From Comamonadaceae bacterium (lineage in GTDB: Bacteria; Pseudomonadota; Gammaproteobacteria; Burkholderiales; Burkholderiaceae_C), in the NCBI GenBank assembly GCA_947494405.1, contig CANLWQ010000096.1:1-7452 (forward strand): a stretch of DNA of 7,452 bases, given 5' to 3'. Shown here piece by piece: positions 1 through 6,309 of the stretch. Every line of letters begins with the position of its first letter. Position 1 is the first letter of the stretch. A program made the position numbers and the translations under genes. Below the pieces are notes generated by a model, which searched no databases, was not told the origin of the DNA, and saw only the letters and a list, made by a program, of their open reading frames with translations.

Positions 1-2517
1 ATGCTGTCGGCACGGGTGGGCAAATTGGTCGATCTGCGCCGCTCAGAGCGCGCCCAGCGCAAATTGGCCATGGTCATCTTCAACTTCCCGCCCAATTCCG
101 GCAACACCGGTACAGCCGCTTACTTGGCCGTGTTTGAGGCTTTGTACAACACCATGGTCGAGATGAAGGCACAGGGCTACACGGTAGATTTACCCGAAAG
201 CGTTGACGCTTTGCGCGACGGTATTTTGTATGGAAACGCCAAGCAACATGGCGCTGATGCCAATGTGCATACCGTTATCCCTGCCGAGCAGCACATCCGT
301 CGTGAAAAATGGCTGAGTGAAATTGAAGCCCAATGGGGCCCCGCACCGGGCAAACAAAACAGCAATGGCCAAGGCATTTTTGTCATGGGTCAACAGTACG
401 GCAATATCTTGGTGGCCGTGCAACCCTCGTTTGGCTACGAGGGCGACCCCATGCGCTTGTTGTTCGAAAAAGGCTTTGCGCCCACGCATGCTTTTTCGGC
501 TTTCTACCGTTACCTGAAAGAAGACTTCAACGCCAATGCAGTGCTGCACTTTGGTACGCATGGCGCACTGGAGTTCATGCCTGGCAAACAAAACGGCATG
601 TCGGCGCTGTGCTGGCCCGACCGCATGATTGGCGAGTTGCCCAACTTTTATCTTTACGCGTCCAACAACCCTTCCGAGGGTGCGATTGCCAAGCGCCGCG
701 CCGCCGCCACACTCATCAGCTACCTCACCCCACCAGTGGCGGAATCGGGTTTGTATGCGGGTCTGGCCGAGCTCAAATCCTCCATAGACCGCTGGCGTGG
801 TTTAGAGCTGGACCAAGACCACGAACGTGCCGAACTCATGGCCTTGGTGCAAGCCCAAGCGGCAGAGCTGGACTTGGTCAGCATGGCGCCGGCTTGGACA
901 TTGGCCGCTGATGCACCCACAGAGCTGAATGCAGCTAAACGCATACAAACCTTGGGCGAGCAAATTTTGGAGTTGGAATACACCTTGATTCCGCACGGCC
1001 TGCATGTGGTGGGACGCCCACCCTCAGACAGCGAACGCGTGGACATGCTCATGGCCATGGCCGAGGCCAGCTACGACGCCAAACCCGATCGCACTGCTAT
1101 GGAAGCACTGGTTGCAGGCAGCGCGCCAGCCATTGCCTTGGCGCAAAGCGGGCTGGCAGGCCAAGAGGTACATGCCGCCTTGTTTGACAAGCTTGGCGAC
1201 GCCAACCGCTTGATGATGATGAACAGCGAAATCAATGGCCTGATCGCCGCCATGGATGCGCGCTACATACGCCCAGCGCCGGGTGGTGACATCATGCGCA
1301 CCCCCGAAGTTTTGCCCACGGGGCGCAATTTGCACGGCTTTGACCCTTTCCGAATTCCCAGCGCTTACGCGGTGAAAGACGGCGCGGCGCAGGCCGACAA
1401 ACTCGTCGCCCGCTATGTGCAAGACGGCAACCCCTTGCCCGAGTCGGTCGCCATGGTGCTGTGGGGCAGCGACAACCTGAAAACCGAAGGCAGCCAAATC
1501 GCCCAAGTGCTGCGTTTGTATGGGGCTAAACCACGCTTTGACAGCTATGGCCGACTGGTGGGTGCCAGCTTGGTTCCGCTGGCTGAATTGGGCCGCCCCC
1601 GCATCGATGTGGTGGTCACCCTATCGGGCATATTCCGCGACTTGATGCCTTTGCAAATCAAGCTCATCGCCGAAGCCGCCTTGCTGGCCGCCCAAGCCGA
1701 CGAGTCGCCCGAAGACAACTTTGTGCGCAAACATGCTTTGGCCTACCAAGCCGAGCACGGCTGTGACATTGAAACCGCAGCTTTGCGGGTGTTTGGCAAT
1801 GCCGACGGCGCTTACGGCTCCAATGTGAATAACTTGGTGGAAAACGGCGGCTGGGAAGACGAGGACGAACTCGCCGCCACCTACAGCCAACGCAAGGGCT
1901 TTGCTTATGGTGTCAGCGGCAAACCCATGCAGCACAAGGGCTTGCTGAAAAGCGCCTTGGCCGATGTGCAACTGACCTACCAAAACCTCGACTCAGTCGA
2001 GTTGGGCGTCACCACAGTGGATAACTATTTCGACACCTTGGGCGGCATCACCCGCGCCGTGCGTCAAGCCAAGGGCGGGGTTGATACACCTGTTTATATT
2101 GGTGACCAAACCCGCGGCGACGGCTTGGTGCGAAGCTTGTCCGAGCAAGTGTCTTTGGAAACCCGCACCCGCATGCTCAACCCCAAATGGTATGAAGGCA
2201 TGTTGGCCCATGGCTATGAAGGCGTGCGTCAAATTGAGGTGCACATCACCAACACCATGGGCTGGTCAGCCACCACCGGGCAAGTCCAGCCTTGGGTATA
2301 CAAACAACTCACCGAGACCTTTGTGCTCAACCCCGAAATGCGCGACCGTTTGGCCCGTCTCAACCCCACCGCCTCGGCACGCTTGGCCAACCGTTTGATC
2401 GAGGCCTCGGACCGCGCCTACTGGCAGCCCGATGCCGACATGATGGAGCGCCTGCGTCAAGCCAGCGACGAACTCGAAGACCGCCTCGAAGGTGTTTTTG
2501 AAGGCAGCGCCAGCTAA
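1..2517 (+). CDS. bchH: Magnesium-protoporphyrin chelatase subunit H (BchH), partial, N-terminus missing
   Basis: BchH is the large porphyrin-binding subunit of Mg-chelatase. It holds protoporphyrin IX and Mg2+ while the BchI-BchD complex drives metal insertion with ATP, in the cytoplasm. The frame is open from base 1 and stops at TAA 2515-2517, giving 838 visible residues. Family members are about 1200-1250 residues, so roughly 350-400 N-terminal residues lie upstream, and the ATG at base 1 is an internal Met. Motifs of the CobN/Mg-chelatase domain, numbered within the fragment, are FNFPPNSGNTGTAAYL (27-42), QPSFGYEGDP (141-150), HFGTHG (183-188) followed by EFMPGKQ (191-197), NNPSEGAIAKRR (222-233), VDNYFDTLGG (673-682) and GDQTRGDGL (701-709). 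HFGTHG and the following Glu resemble the conserved His/Glu region proposed to act in metal insertion. CobN of cobalamin synthesis is the related alternative, but the bchI-bchD neighbours and the close match to BchH wording make BchH clear. No frameshift is seen. Confidence 0.97.
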   Translation: MLSARVGKLVDLRRSERAQRKLAMVIFNFPPNSGNTGTAAYLAVFEALYNTMVEMKAQGYTVDLPESVDALRDGILYGNAKQHGADANVHTVIPAEQHIRREKWLSEIEAQWGPAPGKQNSNGQGIFVMGQQYGNILVAVQPSFGYEGDPMRLLFEKGFAPTHAFSAFYRYLKEDFNANAVLHFGTHGALEFMPGKQNGMSALCWPDRMIGELPNFYLYASNNPSEGAIAKRRAAATLISYLTPPVAESGLYAGLAELKSSIDRWRGLELDQDHERAELMALVQAQAAELDLVSMAPAWTLAADAPTELNAAKRIQTLGEQILELEYTLIPHGLHVVGRPPSDSERVDMLMAMAEASYDAKPDRTAMEALVAGSAPAIALAQSGLAGQEVHAALFDKLGDANRLMMMNSEINGLIAAMDARYIRPAPGGDIMRTPEVLPTGRNLHGFDPFRIPSAYAVKDGAAQADKLVARYVQDGNPLPESVAMVLWGSDNLKTEGSQIAQVLRLYGAKPRFDSYGRLVGASLVPLAELGRPRIDVVVTLSGIFRDLMPLQIKLIAEAALLAAQADESPEDNFVRKHALAYQAEHGCDIETAALRVFGNADGAYGSNVNNLVENGGWEDEDELAATYSQRKGFAYGVSGKPMQHKGLLKSALADVQLTYQNLDSVELGVTTVDNYFDTLGGITRAVRQAKGGVDTPVYIGDQTRGDGLVRSLSEQVSLETRTRMLNPKWYEGMLAHGYEGVRQIEVHITNTMGWSATTGQVQPWVYKQLTETFVLNPEMRDRLARLNPTASARLANRLIEASDRAYWQPDADMMERLRQASDELEDRLEGVFEGSAS

Positions 2518-2535
2518 AGCCCGCCCGCTTTCACC

Positions 2536-2551
2536 GCGCCACCCTTGGCGC
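2536..2551 (+). promoter_or_regulatory. Small perfect hairpin in the bchH-bchI spacer
   Basis: The 52-base gap between the bchH stop and the bchI start holds a perfect 6-bp inverted repeat, GCGCCA / TGGCGC, with loop CCCT. Five of the six pairs are G-C. No run of T follows (next bases are ATTGCTTAAG), so it does not look like a standard intrinsic terminator. It could mark a processing or stability point in a joint bchH-bchI transcript, or it could be chance in G+C-rich DNA. I see no clear sigma-70 promoter in this gap. Confidence 0.4.
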
Positions 2552-2569
2552 ATTGCTTAAGATCACGCC

Positions 2570-3598
2570 ATGGCCATACCTTTTCCCTTCTCTGCCATCG
2601 TCGGCCAAGACGAGATGAAACTCGCCATCCAAATCGTCGCCATAGACCCCAAAGTCGGCGGCATTTTGGCGCTGGGTGACCGCGGCACCGGCAAGTCCAC
2701 CGCGGTGCGTGCGCTGGCCGATTTGCTCCCGCCCTTGCAAGTGGTGGTGGGCTGCAGCTACGGCTGTGACCCCGCCAGCAGTGGCGCGACTTGCAGCGAT
2801 TGCGCGGTGCTCAAAGCGCCGGGCAAACGCCCCAAAACCGAAACCCGTCCTGTGCCTGTGGTCGATTTGCCACTGGGCGCCAGCGAAGACCGGGTGGTGG
2901 GCGCGCTCGACTTAGAAAAAGCTTTAAGCCTTGGCATCAAAGCCTTTTCACCCGGCTTGCTGGCCCAAGCCAACCGTGGCTTTTTGTACATCGACGAAGT
3001 CAATTTGTTGGAAGACCATTTGGTCGATTTGCTCATCGATGTCGCTGCCTCTGGCGAAAACGTGGTCGAACGCGAAGGCCTGTCGGTGCGCCACCCCGCC
3101 CGTTTTGTGTTGGTTGGCAGCGGTAACCCCGAAGAAGGCGAATTGCGTCCCCAATTGCTGGACCGCTTTGGTTTGTCGGTAGAGGTGCGCACGCCGCAAG
3201 ACATAGATCAACGCATTGCTGTCATCAAACGCCGCGACGCTTTCGAGCGCGACCCGCAAGGCTTTCGCGACGAATGGGCGTTGCAAAACCAAGGCTTGCG
3301 CGAACACATTTTGAAGGCCCGCAAGCTGCTCGACAAAGTCAAGGTCGGCGACGATTTGCTGCGCTTGTGCGCTCAGTTGTGCCAAGCATTGGGCACCGAT
3401 GGTTTGCGCGCCGAACTCACCCTGATGCGGGCTTGTCGCTCGCTGGCGGCCATGCAAGGCCACAAAGCAGCAACGACCGCGCATTTGCGCACTGTGGCCC
3501 CCATGGCCTTGCGCCATCGCTTGCGCCGCAATCCCTTGGACGACACGGGTTCGGGCACCCGTGTCGAGCGCGCGCTCAACGAGGTGCTGGGCGCGTGA
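2570..3598 (+). CDS. bchI: Magnesium chelatase ATPase subunit I (BchI)
   Basis: BchI is the AAA+ ATPase of Mg-chelatase. It forms hexameric rings with BchD and hydrolyses ATP to drive Mg2+ insertion into protoporphyrin IX on BchH. The 342-residue product matches the family length (about 340-350). Visible motifs are FPFSAIVGQ (5-13), Walker A GDRGTGKS (36-43), VVDLPLGASEDRVVGALD (97-114, the insert-hairpin region), Walker B FLYIDEVN (138-145), sensor-1 GSGNPEEG (183-190), the arginine-finger region RPQLLDRFGL (193-202) and sensor-2 GLRAEL (278-283). All catalytic elements are intact. Four cysteines (62, 66, 75, 78) lie between Walker A and the insert hairpin. The ATG at 2570 is chosen because the conserved FPFSAIVGQ segment begins four residues later. 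The ribosome site before it is weak (an AAGA around 2559-2562 at best). The gene lies 52 bases after bchH, and its stop overlaps the bchD start, so it is probably cotranscribed with both. Very sure of identity. Confidence 0.97.
   Translation: MAIPFPFSAIVGQDEMKLAIQIVAIDPKVGGILALGDRGTGKSTAVRALADLLPPLQVVVGCSYGCDPASSGATCSDCAVLKAPGKRPKTETRPVPVVDLPLGASEDRVVGALDLEKALSLGIKAFSPGLLAQANRGFLYIDEVNLLEDHLVDLLIDVAASGENVVEREGLSVRHPARFVLVGSGNPEEGELRPQLLDRFGLSVEVRTPQDIDQRIAVIKRRDAFERDPQGFRDEWALQNQGLREHILKARKLLDKVKVGDDLLRLCAQLCQALGTDGLRAELTLMRACRSLAAMQGHKAATTAHLRTVAPMALRHRLRRNPLDDTGSGTRVERALNEVLGA
3541..3566 (+). promoter_or_regulatory. Perfect 10-bp inverted repeat near the 3' end of bchI
   Basis: Within the last codons of bchI (Asp324 to Glu333) the sequence CGACACGGGT (3541-3550) is followed by a 6-base loop and its exact reverse complement ACCCGTGTCG (3557-3566). 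Seven of the ten pairs are G-C, so an RNA stem should be stable. It ends 14 bases before the likely bchD ribosome site and 28 bases before the bchD GTG. A role in coupling or setting the level of bchD translation, or in mRNA processing, is inference. The encoded residues (DDTGSGTRVE) are typical of BchI C-termini, so part of the palindrome may follow from protein conservation. Confidence 0.5.
3581..3584 (+). promoter_or_regulatory. Likely ribosome binding site of bchD inside bchI
   Basis: GAGG lies 10 bases before the GTG at 3595, inside the last codons of bchI. It is the only purine-rich anti-Shine-Dalgarno match close to that start and supports choosing the GTG over the next in-frame ATG at 3658. 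The spacing is slightly long, so initiation probably also depends on ribosomes finishing bchI. Confidence 0.45.
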
Positions 3599-5418
3599 AC
3601 CTCGCATGGGACGACGCGCTGTGGGCGCTGGCGGCCCTGCACATAGACCCTGTTGGAATGCACGGCATTTGGCTGCGTGCGCCGCACGGGCCGGTGCGCG
3701 ACGAATGGCTGTCATTGCTGCAACACCTGCGCCCGAATGTGCGCCGCCTGCCCAACCATATTGACAGCGAACGCCTCTTAGGTGGCTTGGACTTGAGCGC
3801 CACTTTGAGCACCGGTAGGCCCGTCACCCAAGCCGGCTTGCTGGCGCAATCCGACCAATCGTTGCTGCTAGCCCCCATGGCCGAGCGCATGGCCCCTGAG
3901 GCCGCCGCCATTTTGGGCCAAGTGCTCGACAGCGGGCGCGTGACGCCCCACGGTGGTGGTGACACCCAAGACGCACGCCTGGGCCTGATCGCTTTGGATG
4001 AGGCTTTGGAAGATGAACCCGGCATGAGCGAGAGCCTGCAAGAGCGTCTGGGTATCTGGCTGGATTTACGCCATTTGGGTAGACAAGAAGCGGCCAGCAA
4101 TGAGGTTTTGGGCCTCTTGGGTGTGCTGGCCAGCCCTGGTGAGCAAGCCGACACCGAGCGCCAAACAGTGTTCGAACGTTTGCGCACACTGCGCTTGAAT
4201 GATGAGCAAATACAGGCTATCACCCAGATGGCCCAAGCCATGGGCATCGCCAGTTTGCGTGCTCCCTTGGCCTGTGTGCGCTTGGCCTGCGTGCTGGCGG
4301 CGCTGCGTGAAAGCGAGGCGGTGGAAGATGTCGATTTGGGTCGTGCGGCACGCCTGTGCCTGACGCCGCGTGCCACCCACATGCCAGCACCGCCCGAGCA
4401 AGAAGCGCCGCCTGAGCAGCCTCCCGAACAGCCGACTGAGCCACCGCCGCCAGACAACGAGCAGCCCCCCGAACAGCCCCCCGAATATCCGCCCGATGCG
4501 CCGCAAGAAGAAGACACGCCCCCGCAAGACTTGGGCGAGATCCTGCTTGAAGCGGCCTTGGCCAGTTTGCCGCCCGATGTATTGGCACAGCTGGCCAGCG
4601 CGCGGGCCACCCCTATCAAAGACGGCGGCCAAAGCCGCAGCGGCCAAGTTCGCCAAAGCCGCAGCCGCGGCTCACCGCTGCCGCCGCGTCCGGGTCTGCC
4701 CCGCCAAGGCGCACGTTTGCACGTGCTGGCCACCTTGGGACACGCCGCGCCGCGGCAAAAGCTGCGCAGCCCCAGCGTCGTTGCCCACAGTGCGCAGGCC
4801 TTGGCCCCGCGCTTGAAGATTCGCGCCGAAGACTTCCATGTACATAGGTTTGCCGAGCGTTCCCAAACCTGTTTGATATTTGCCATCGACGCCTCTGGCT
4901 CGGCGGCGCTGCACCGTTTGGCCGAGGCCAAGGGTGCAGTTGAGCTGCTGCTCGCGCAGTCCTATTCGCGGCGCGATCAGGTGTGTGTCGTGGGTTTTCG
5001 CGGCACCCAGGCCGAGGTGCTGTTGCCCCCCACCAAATCGCTGGTGCGCGCCAAACGCAGCTTGGCCGGATTGCCCGGCGGCGGCGGCACGCCCTTGCCT
5101 CATGCCATCAAATTGGCACTGGAACTGGCGCTGCAACAACGCCGCTTGGGTGTGAGCCCCAGCTTGGTCATGTTGTGTGATGGTCGCGCCAATGTGAGTT
5201 TGCAAGGCATAGGCGGTCGAGCGCAGGCCTTGCAAGAGTCGCTGTCTTGGGCCCAGGCTTGGCGGGCCCAAGGATTGCCCAGCATTTGGATAGACACCTC
5301 GGCGCGCCCCGAGCCACAAGCCGAGCAAATCGCGCAGGCCATGGGCTCGCGCTATGTGCCCTTGCCACAGGCCAGCAGCCAACGCATGGCGCAAGTGGTG
5401 CAAGCCGCCGCGCGCTGA
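3595..5418 (+). CDS. bchD: Magnesium chelatase subunit D (BchD)
   Basis: BchD is the platform subunit of Mg-chelatase. It pairs with BchI rings and links them to BchH. I place the start at GTG 3595, giving 607 residues. The frame stays open further upstream inside bchI, but residues encoded there do not look like BchD, whereas MNLAWDDALWALAALHIDP onward does. The next ATG (3658) would remove this conserved N-terminus. The start overlaps the bchI stop as GTGA. Domains: an AAA+-like region (about 1-260) with a degenerate nucleotide site, where WLRAPHGPVRD (26-36) replaces a true Walker A; a Pro/Glu/Gln linker (263-311); a Ser/Arg-rich basic stretch (346-360); the conserved RPGLPRQGARL (365-375); and a C-terminal vWA domain (about 422-607). 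The vWA metal-binding MIDAS residues are present: DASGS (432-436), Thr499 in GGGGTP and Asp529 in CDG. The stop is TGA 5416-5418, one base before bchO. Confidence 0.95.
   Translation: MNLAWDDALWALAALHIDPVGMHGIWLRAPHGPVRDEWLSLLQHLRPNVRRLPNHIDSERLLGGLDLSATLSTGRPVTQAGLLAQSDQSLLLAPMAERMAPEAAAILGQVLDSGRVTPHGGGDTQDARLGLIALDEALEDEPGMSESLQERLGIWLDLRHLGRQEAASNEVLGLLGVLASPGEQADTERQTVFERLRTLRLNDEQIQAITQMAQAMGIASLRAPLACVRLACVLAALRESEAVEDVDLGRAARLCLTPRATHMPAPPEQEAPPEQPPEQPTEPPPPDNEQPPEQPPEYPPDAPQEEDTPPQDLGEILLEAALASLPPDVLAQLASARATPIKDGGQSRSGQVRQSRSRGSPLPPRPGLPRQGARLHVLATLGHAAPRQKLRSPSVVAHSAQALAPRLKIRAEDFHVHRFAERSQTCLIFAIDASGSAALHRLAEAKGAVELLLAQSYSRRDQVCVVGFRGTQAEVLLPPTKSLVRAKRSLAGLPGGGGTPLPHAIKLALELALQQRRLGVSPSLVMLCDGRANVSLQGIGGRAQALQESLSWAQAWRAQGLPSIWIDTSARPEPQAEQIAQAMGSRYVPLPQASSQRMAQVVQAAAR
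4381..4527 (+). repeat. Pro/Glu/Gln repeat linker within bchD
   Basis: This segment encodes BchD residues 263-311, built from degenerate PPEQ units (PPEQ, PPEQ, PEQP, then QPPEQPPE). At DNA level the 12-base unit CAGCCCCCCGAA occurs twice in exact tandem at 4462-4473 and 4474-4485, each with a C6 run. Acidic proline-rich linkers between the AAA+ and vWA domains are a known trait of BchD/ChlD. The exact DNA repeat suggests recent expansion or a tract prone to length change. The linker is expected to be disordered. Confidence 0.7.
4628..4664 (+). repeat. 13-bp direct repeat encoding QSRS motifs in bchD
   Basis: The 13-mer GCCAAAGCCGCAG occurs at 4628-4640 and again at 4652-4664, a 24-base (8-codon) offset that keeps the frame. 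It encodes two QSRS units in the basic Ser/Arg stretch that follows the acidic linker. Basic stretches here are common in BchD, so this is probably part of the normal flexible hinge before the vWA domain. Confidence 0.5.
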
Positions 5419-5419
5419 C

Positions 5420-6289
5420 ATGGATTGGCAAGCGCATCGCCCTACATGGCCGCACGCCGAACGCAGCCGTTTTGTGCAAGCTGGCGGGGTGCGCTGGCAT
5501 GTGCAACAAGCGGGCCCACTTGGGCCTAGGGTGTTGCTGATTCATGGCACGGGCGCGTCCGGCCACACCTGGCGCGATTTACTAGAGCCACTGGCCGAAC
5601 ACGCACAAGTGTGGGTGGTGGATTTACCTGGCCACGGTTTCAGCTCGCTGGCAAGCGGCAATGGCATGTCGCTGCCGGGCATGGCAGCCAGTTTGCACGC
5701 TTTGATGCAGTCGCTTGCAGTAACGGTGGATGTGTTCATCGCTCACTCGGCAGGTGCGGCGATTGCAGCGCAAATGGTCATAGACCAGCAACTGACACCC
5801 CAAGCCTTGATAGGCATCAACCCCGCTTGGCTGCCGCTGCCTGGCTTGGCCGGACTGCTGTTTCCCCCAGCGGCGAAATTGCTGGCGCTCACGCCTTTTG
5901 TGCCGCAGTGGTTTGCCAAGCAAGCCAGCGCTCCGGGCATGTTGGAGAAGTTGCTCGATGGCACAGGTTCTGTGTTGAACGAAACCGGCAAAGCGCTGTA
6001 CGCCGAGTTGGTTGCTGACCCCGAACACGCCCAAGGCGCTTTGAAAATGATGGCTGCTTGGGACTTGTCGCAAGGAGCGCGCACCTTAGGGCAGTTACGT
6101 TTTCCGGTGCATATGCTGGTGGGCGAGCGCGACCGCGCCGTGCCGCCCGCGCAAGCCCAACTAGCGATGGGCTTGCTGGCTGATGGCCATTTGGAAAGCT
6201 GGGCTGGTTTTGGGCATTTGGTGCACGAGGAAGCGCCCACACAATGCGTGCAATACCTTGCAACGAGGTTATCTACAACCTCGCTGTAA
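5420..6289 (+). CDS. bchO: BchO, alpha/beta-hydrolase-fold protein, putative Mg-chelatase accessory
   Basis: BchO is an alpha/beta-hydrolase-fold protein encoded next to bchID in phototrophic proteobacteria. It is annotated as an Mg-chelatase accessory protein, but its reaction is not established. The ATG at 5420 gives 289 residues, the usual family length. The frame stays open upstream within bchD, but MDWQAHRPTWPHAERSRFV resembles normal BchO N-termini (DW..dg..WPnre.SRFV). Visible elements are HGTG (42-45, oxyanion region), VDLPGHG (67-73), the nucleophile motif AHSAG with Ser110, GERDRAVP (235-242, Asp238 as likely acid) and GFGH (263-266, His266 as likely base). The first Gly of the usual G-x-S-x-G is Ala108. 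No signal peptide is apparent. It starts one base after the bchD stop (TGACATG) with no obvious Shine-Dalgarno, so translational coupling to bchD is likely. The last codons and stop lie within a stem-loop. The residues encoded there (from about 279 on, ending LSTTSL) may therefore be poorly conserved. Confidence 0.93.
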   Translation: MDWQAHRPTWPHAERSRFVQAGGVRWHVQQAGPLGPRVLLIHGTGASGHTWRDLLEPLAEHAQVWVVDLPGHGFSSLASGNGMSLPGMAASLHALMQSLAVTVDVFIAHSAGAAIAAQMVIDQQLTPQALIGINPAWLPLPGLAGLLFPPAAKLLALTPFVPQWFAKQASAPGMLEKLLDGTGSVLNETGKALYAELVADPEHAQGALKMMAAWDLSQGARTLGQLRFPVHMLVGERDRAVPPAQAQLAMGLLADGHLESWAGFGHLVHEEAPTQCVQYLATRLSTTSL

Positions 6290-6293
6290 GGTG
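6254..6293 (+). terminator. Stem-loop at the bchO 3' end, candidate terminator between convergent genes
   Basis: Bases 6254-6270 pair with 6277-6293 around the 6-base loop ATCTAC. The stem has 17 positions: 14 Watson-Crick pairs, two G-T wobbles (6254/6293, 6260/6287) and one A-C mismatch (6263/6284). The loop-proximal 7 bp, CGAGGTT / AACCTCG, is perfect. The bchO stop codon (6287-6289) sits in the 3' arm. No long T run follows on the plus strand (only TTCTTT around 6307), and there is none on the minus strand. The wobbles would be A-C mismatches in the minus-strand RNA, so the structure favours the bchO transcript. Termination or 3'-end protection of the bch mRNA is inferred. Confidence 0.55.
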
Positions 6294-6309
6294 CCTGGCA
6301 GCGAATTCT

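Noticed and set aside
1024..1506. Antisense open frames of 100-160 codons opposite bchH and bchI
   Set aside because: They show no family motifs, no ribosome sites and no codon pattern of their own. They are shadows of strongly biased coding sequence.
2518..2569. A bchI promoter or a TGT-N12-ACA (PpsR/CrtJ) operator in the bchH-bchI gap
   Set aside because: No -35/-10 pair and no TGT-N12-ACA palindrome is visible in the 52 bases. Only the small hairpin stands out.
3274..3594. Upstream extension of bchD to an ATG at 3274
   Set aside because: It would overlap bchI by over 300 bases, and the encoded residues do not resemble BchD. BchD-like sequence begins exactly at GTG 3595, which overlaps the bchI stop and has a GAGG upstream.
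3576..4931. A 451-codon open frame on the minus strand opposite bchD
   Set aside because: It is antisense to a convincing bchD. Its Ser/Gly/Cys-rich middle is just the complement of the Pro/Glu repeats, no known family is recognisable, and long antisense frames are expected in G+C-rich genes with strong third-position bias.
5354..5419. Upstream extension of bchO to an ATG at 5354
   Set aside because: It would overlap the end of bchD by 65 bases. The family-typical N-terminus starts at ATG 5420, one base after the bchD stop.
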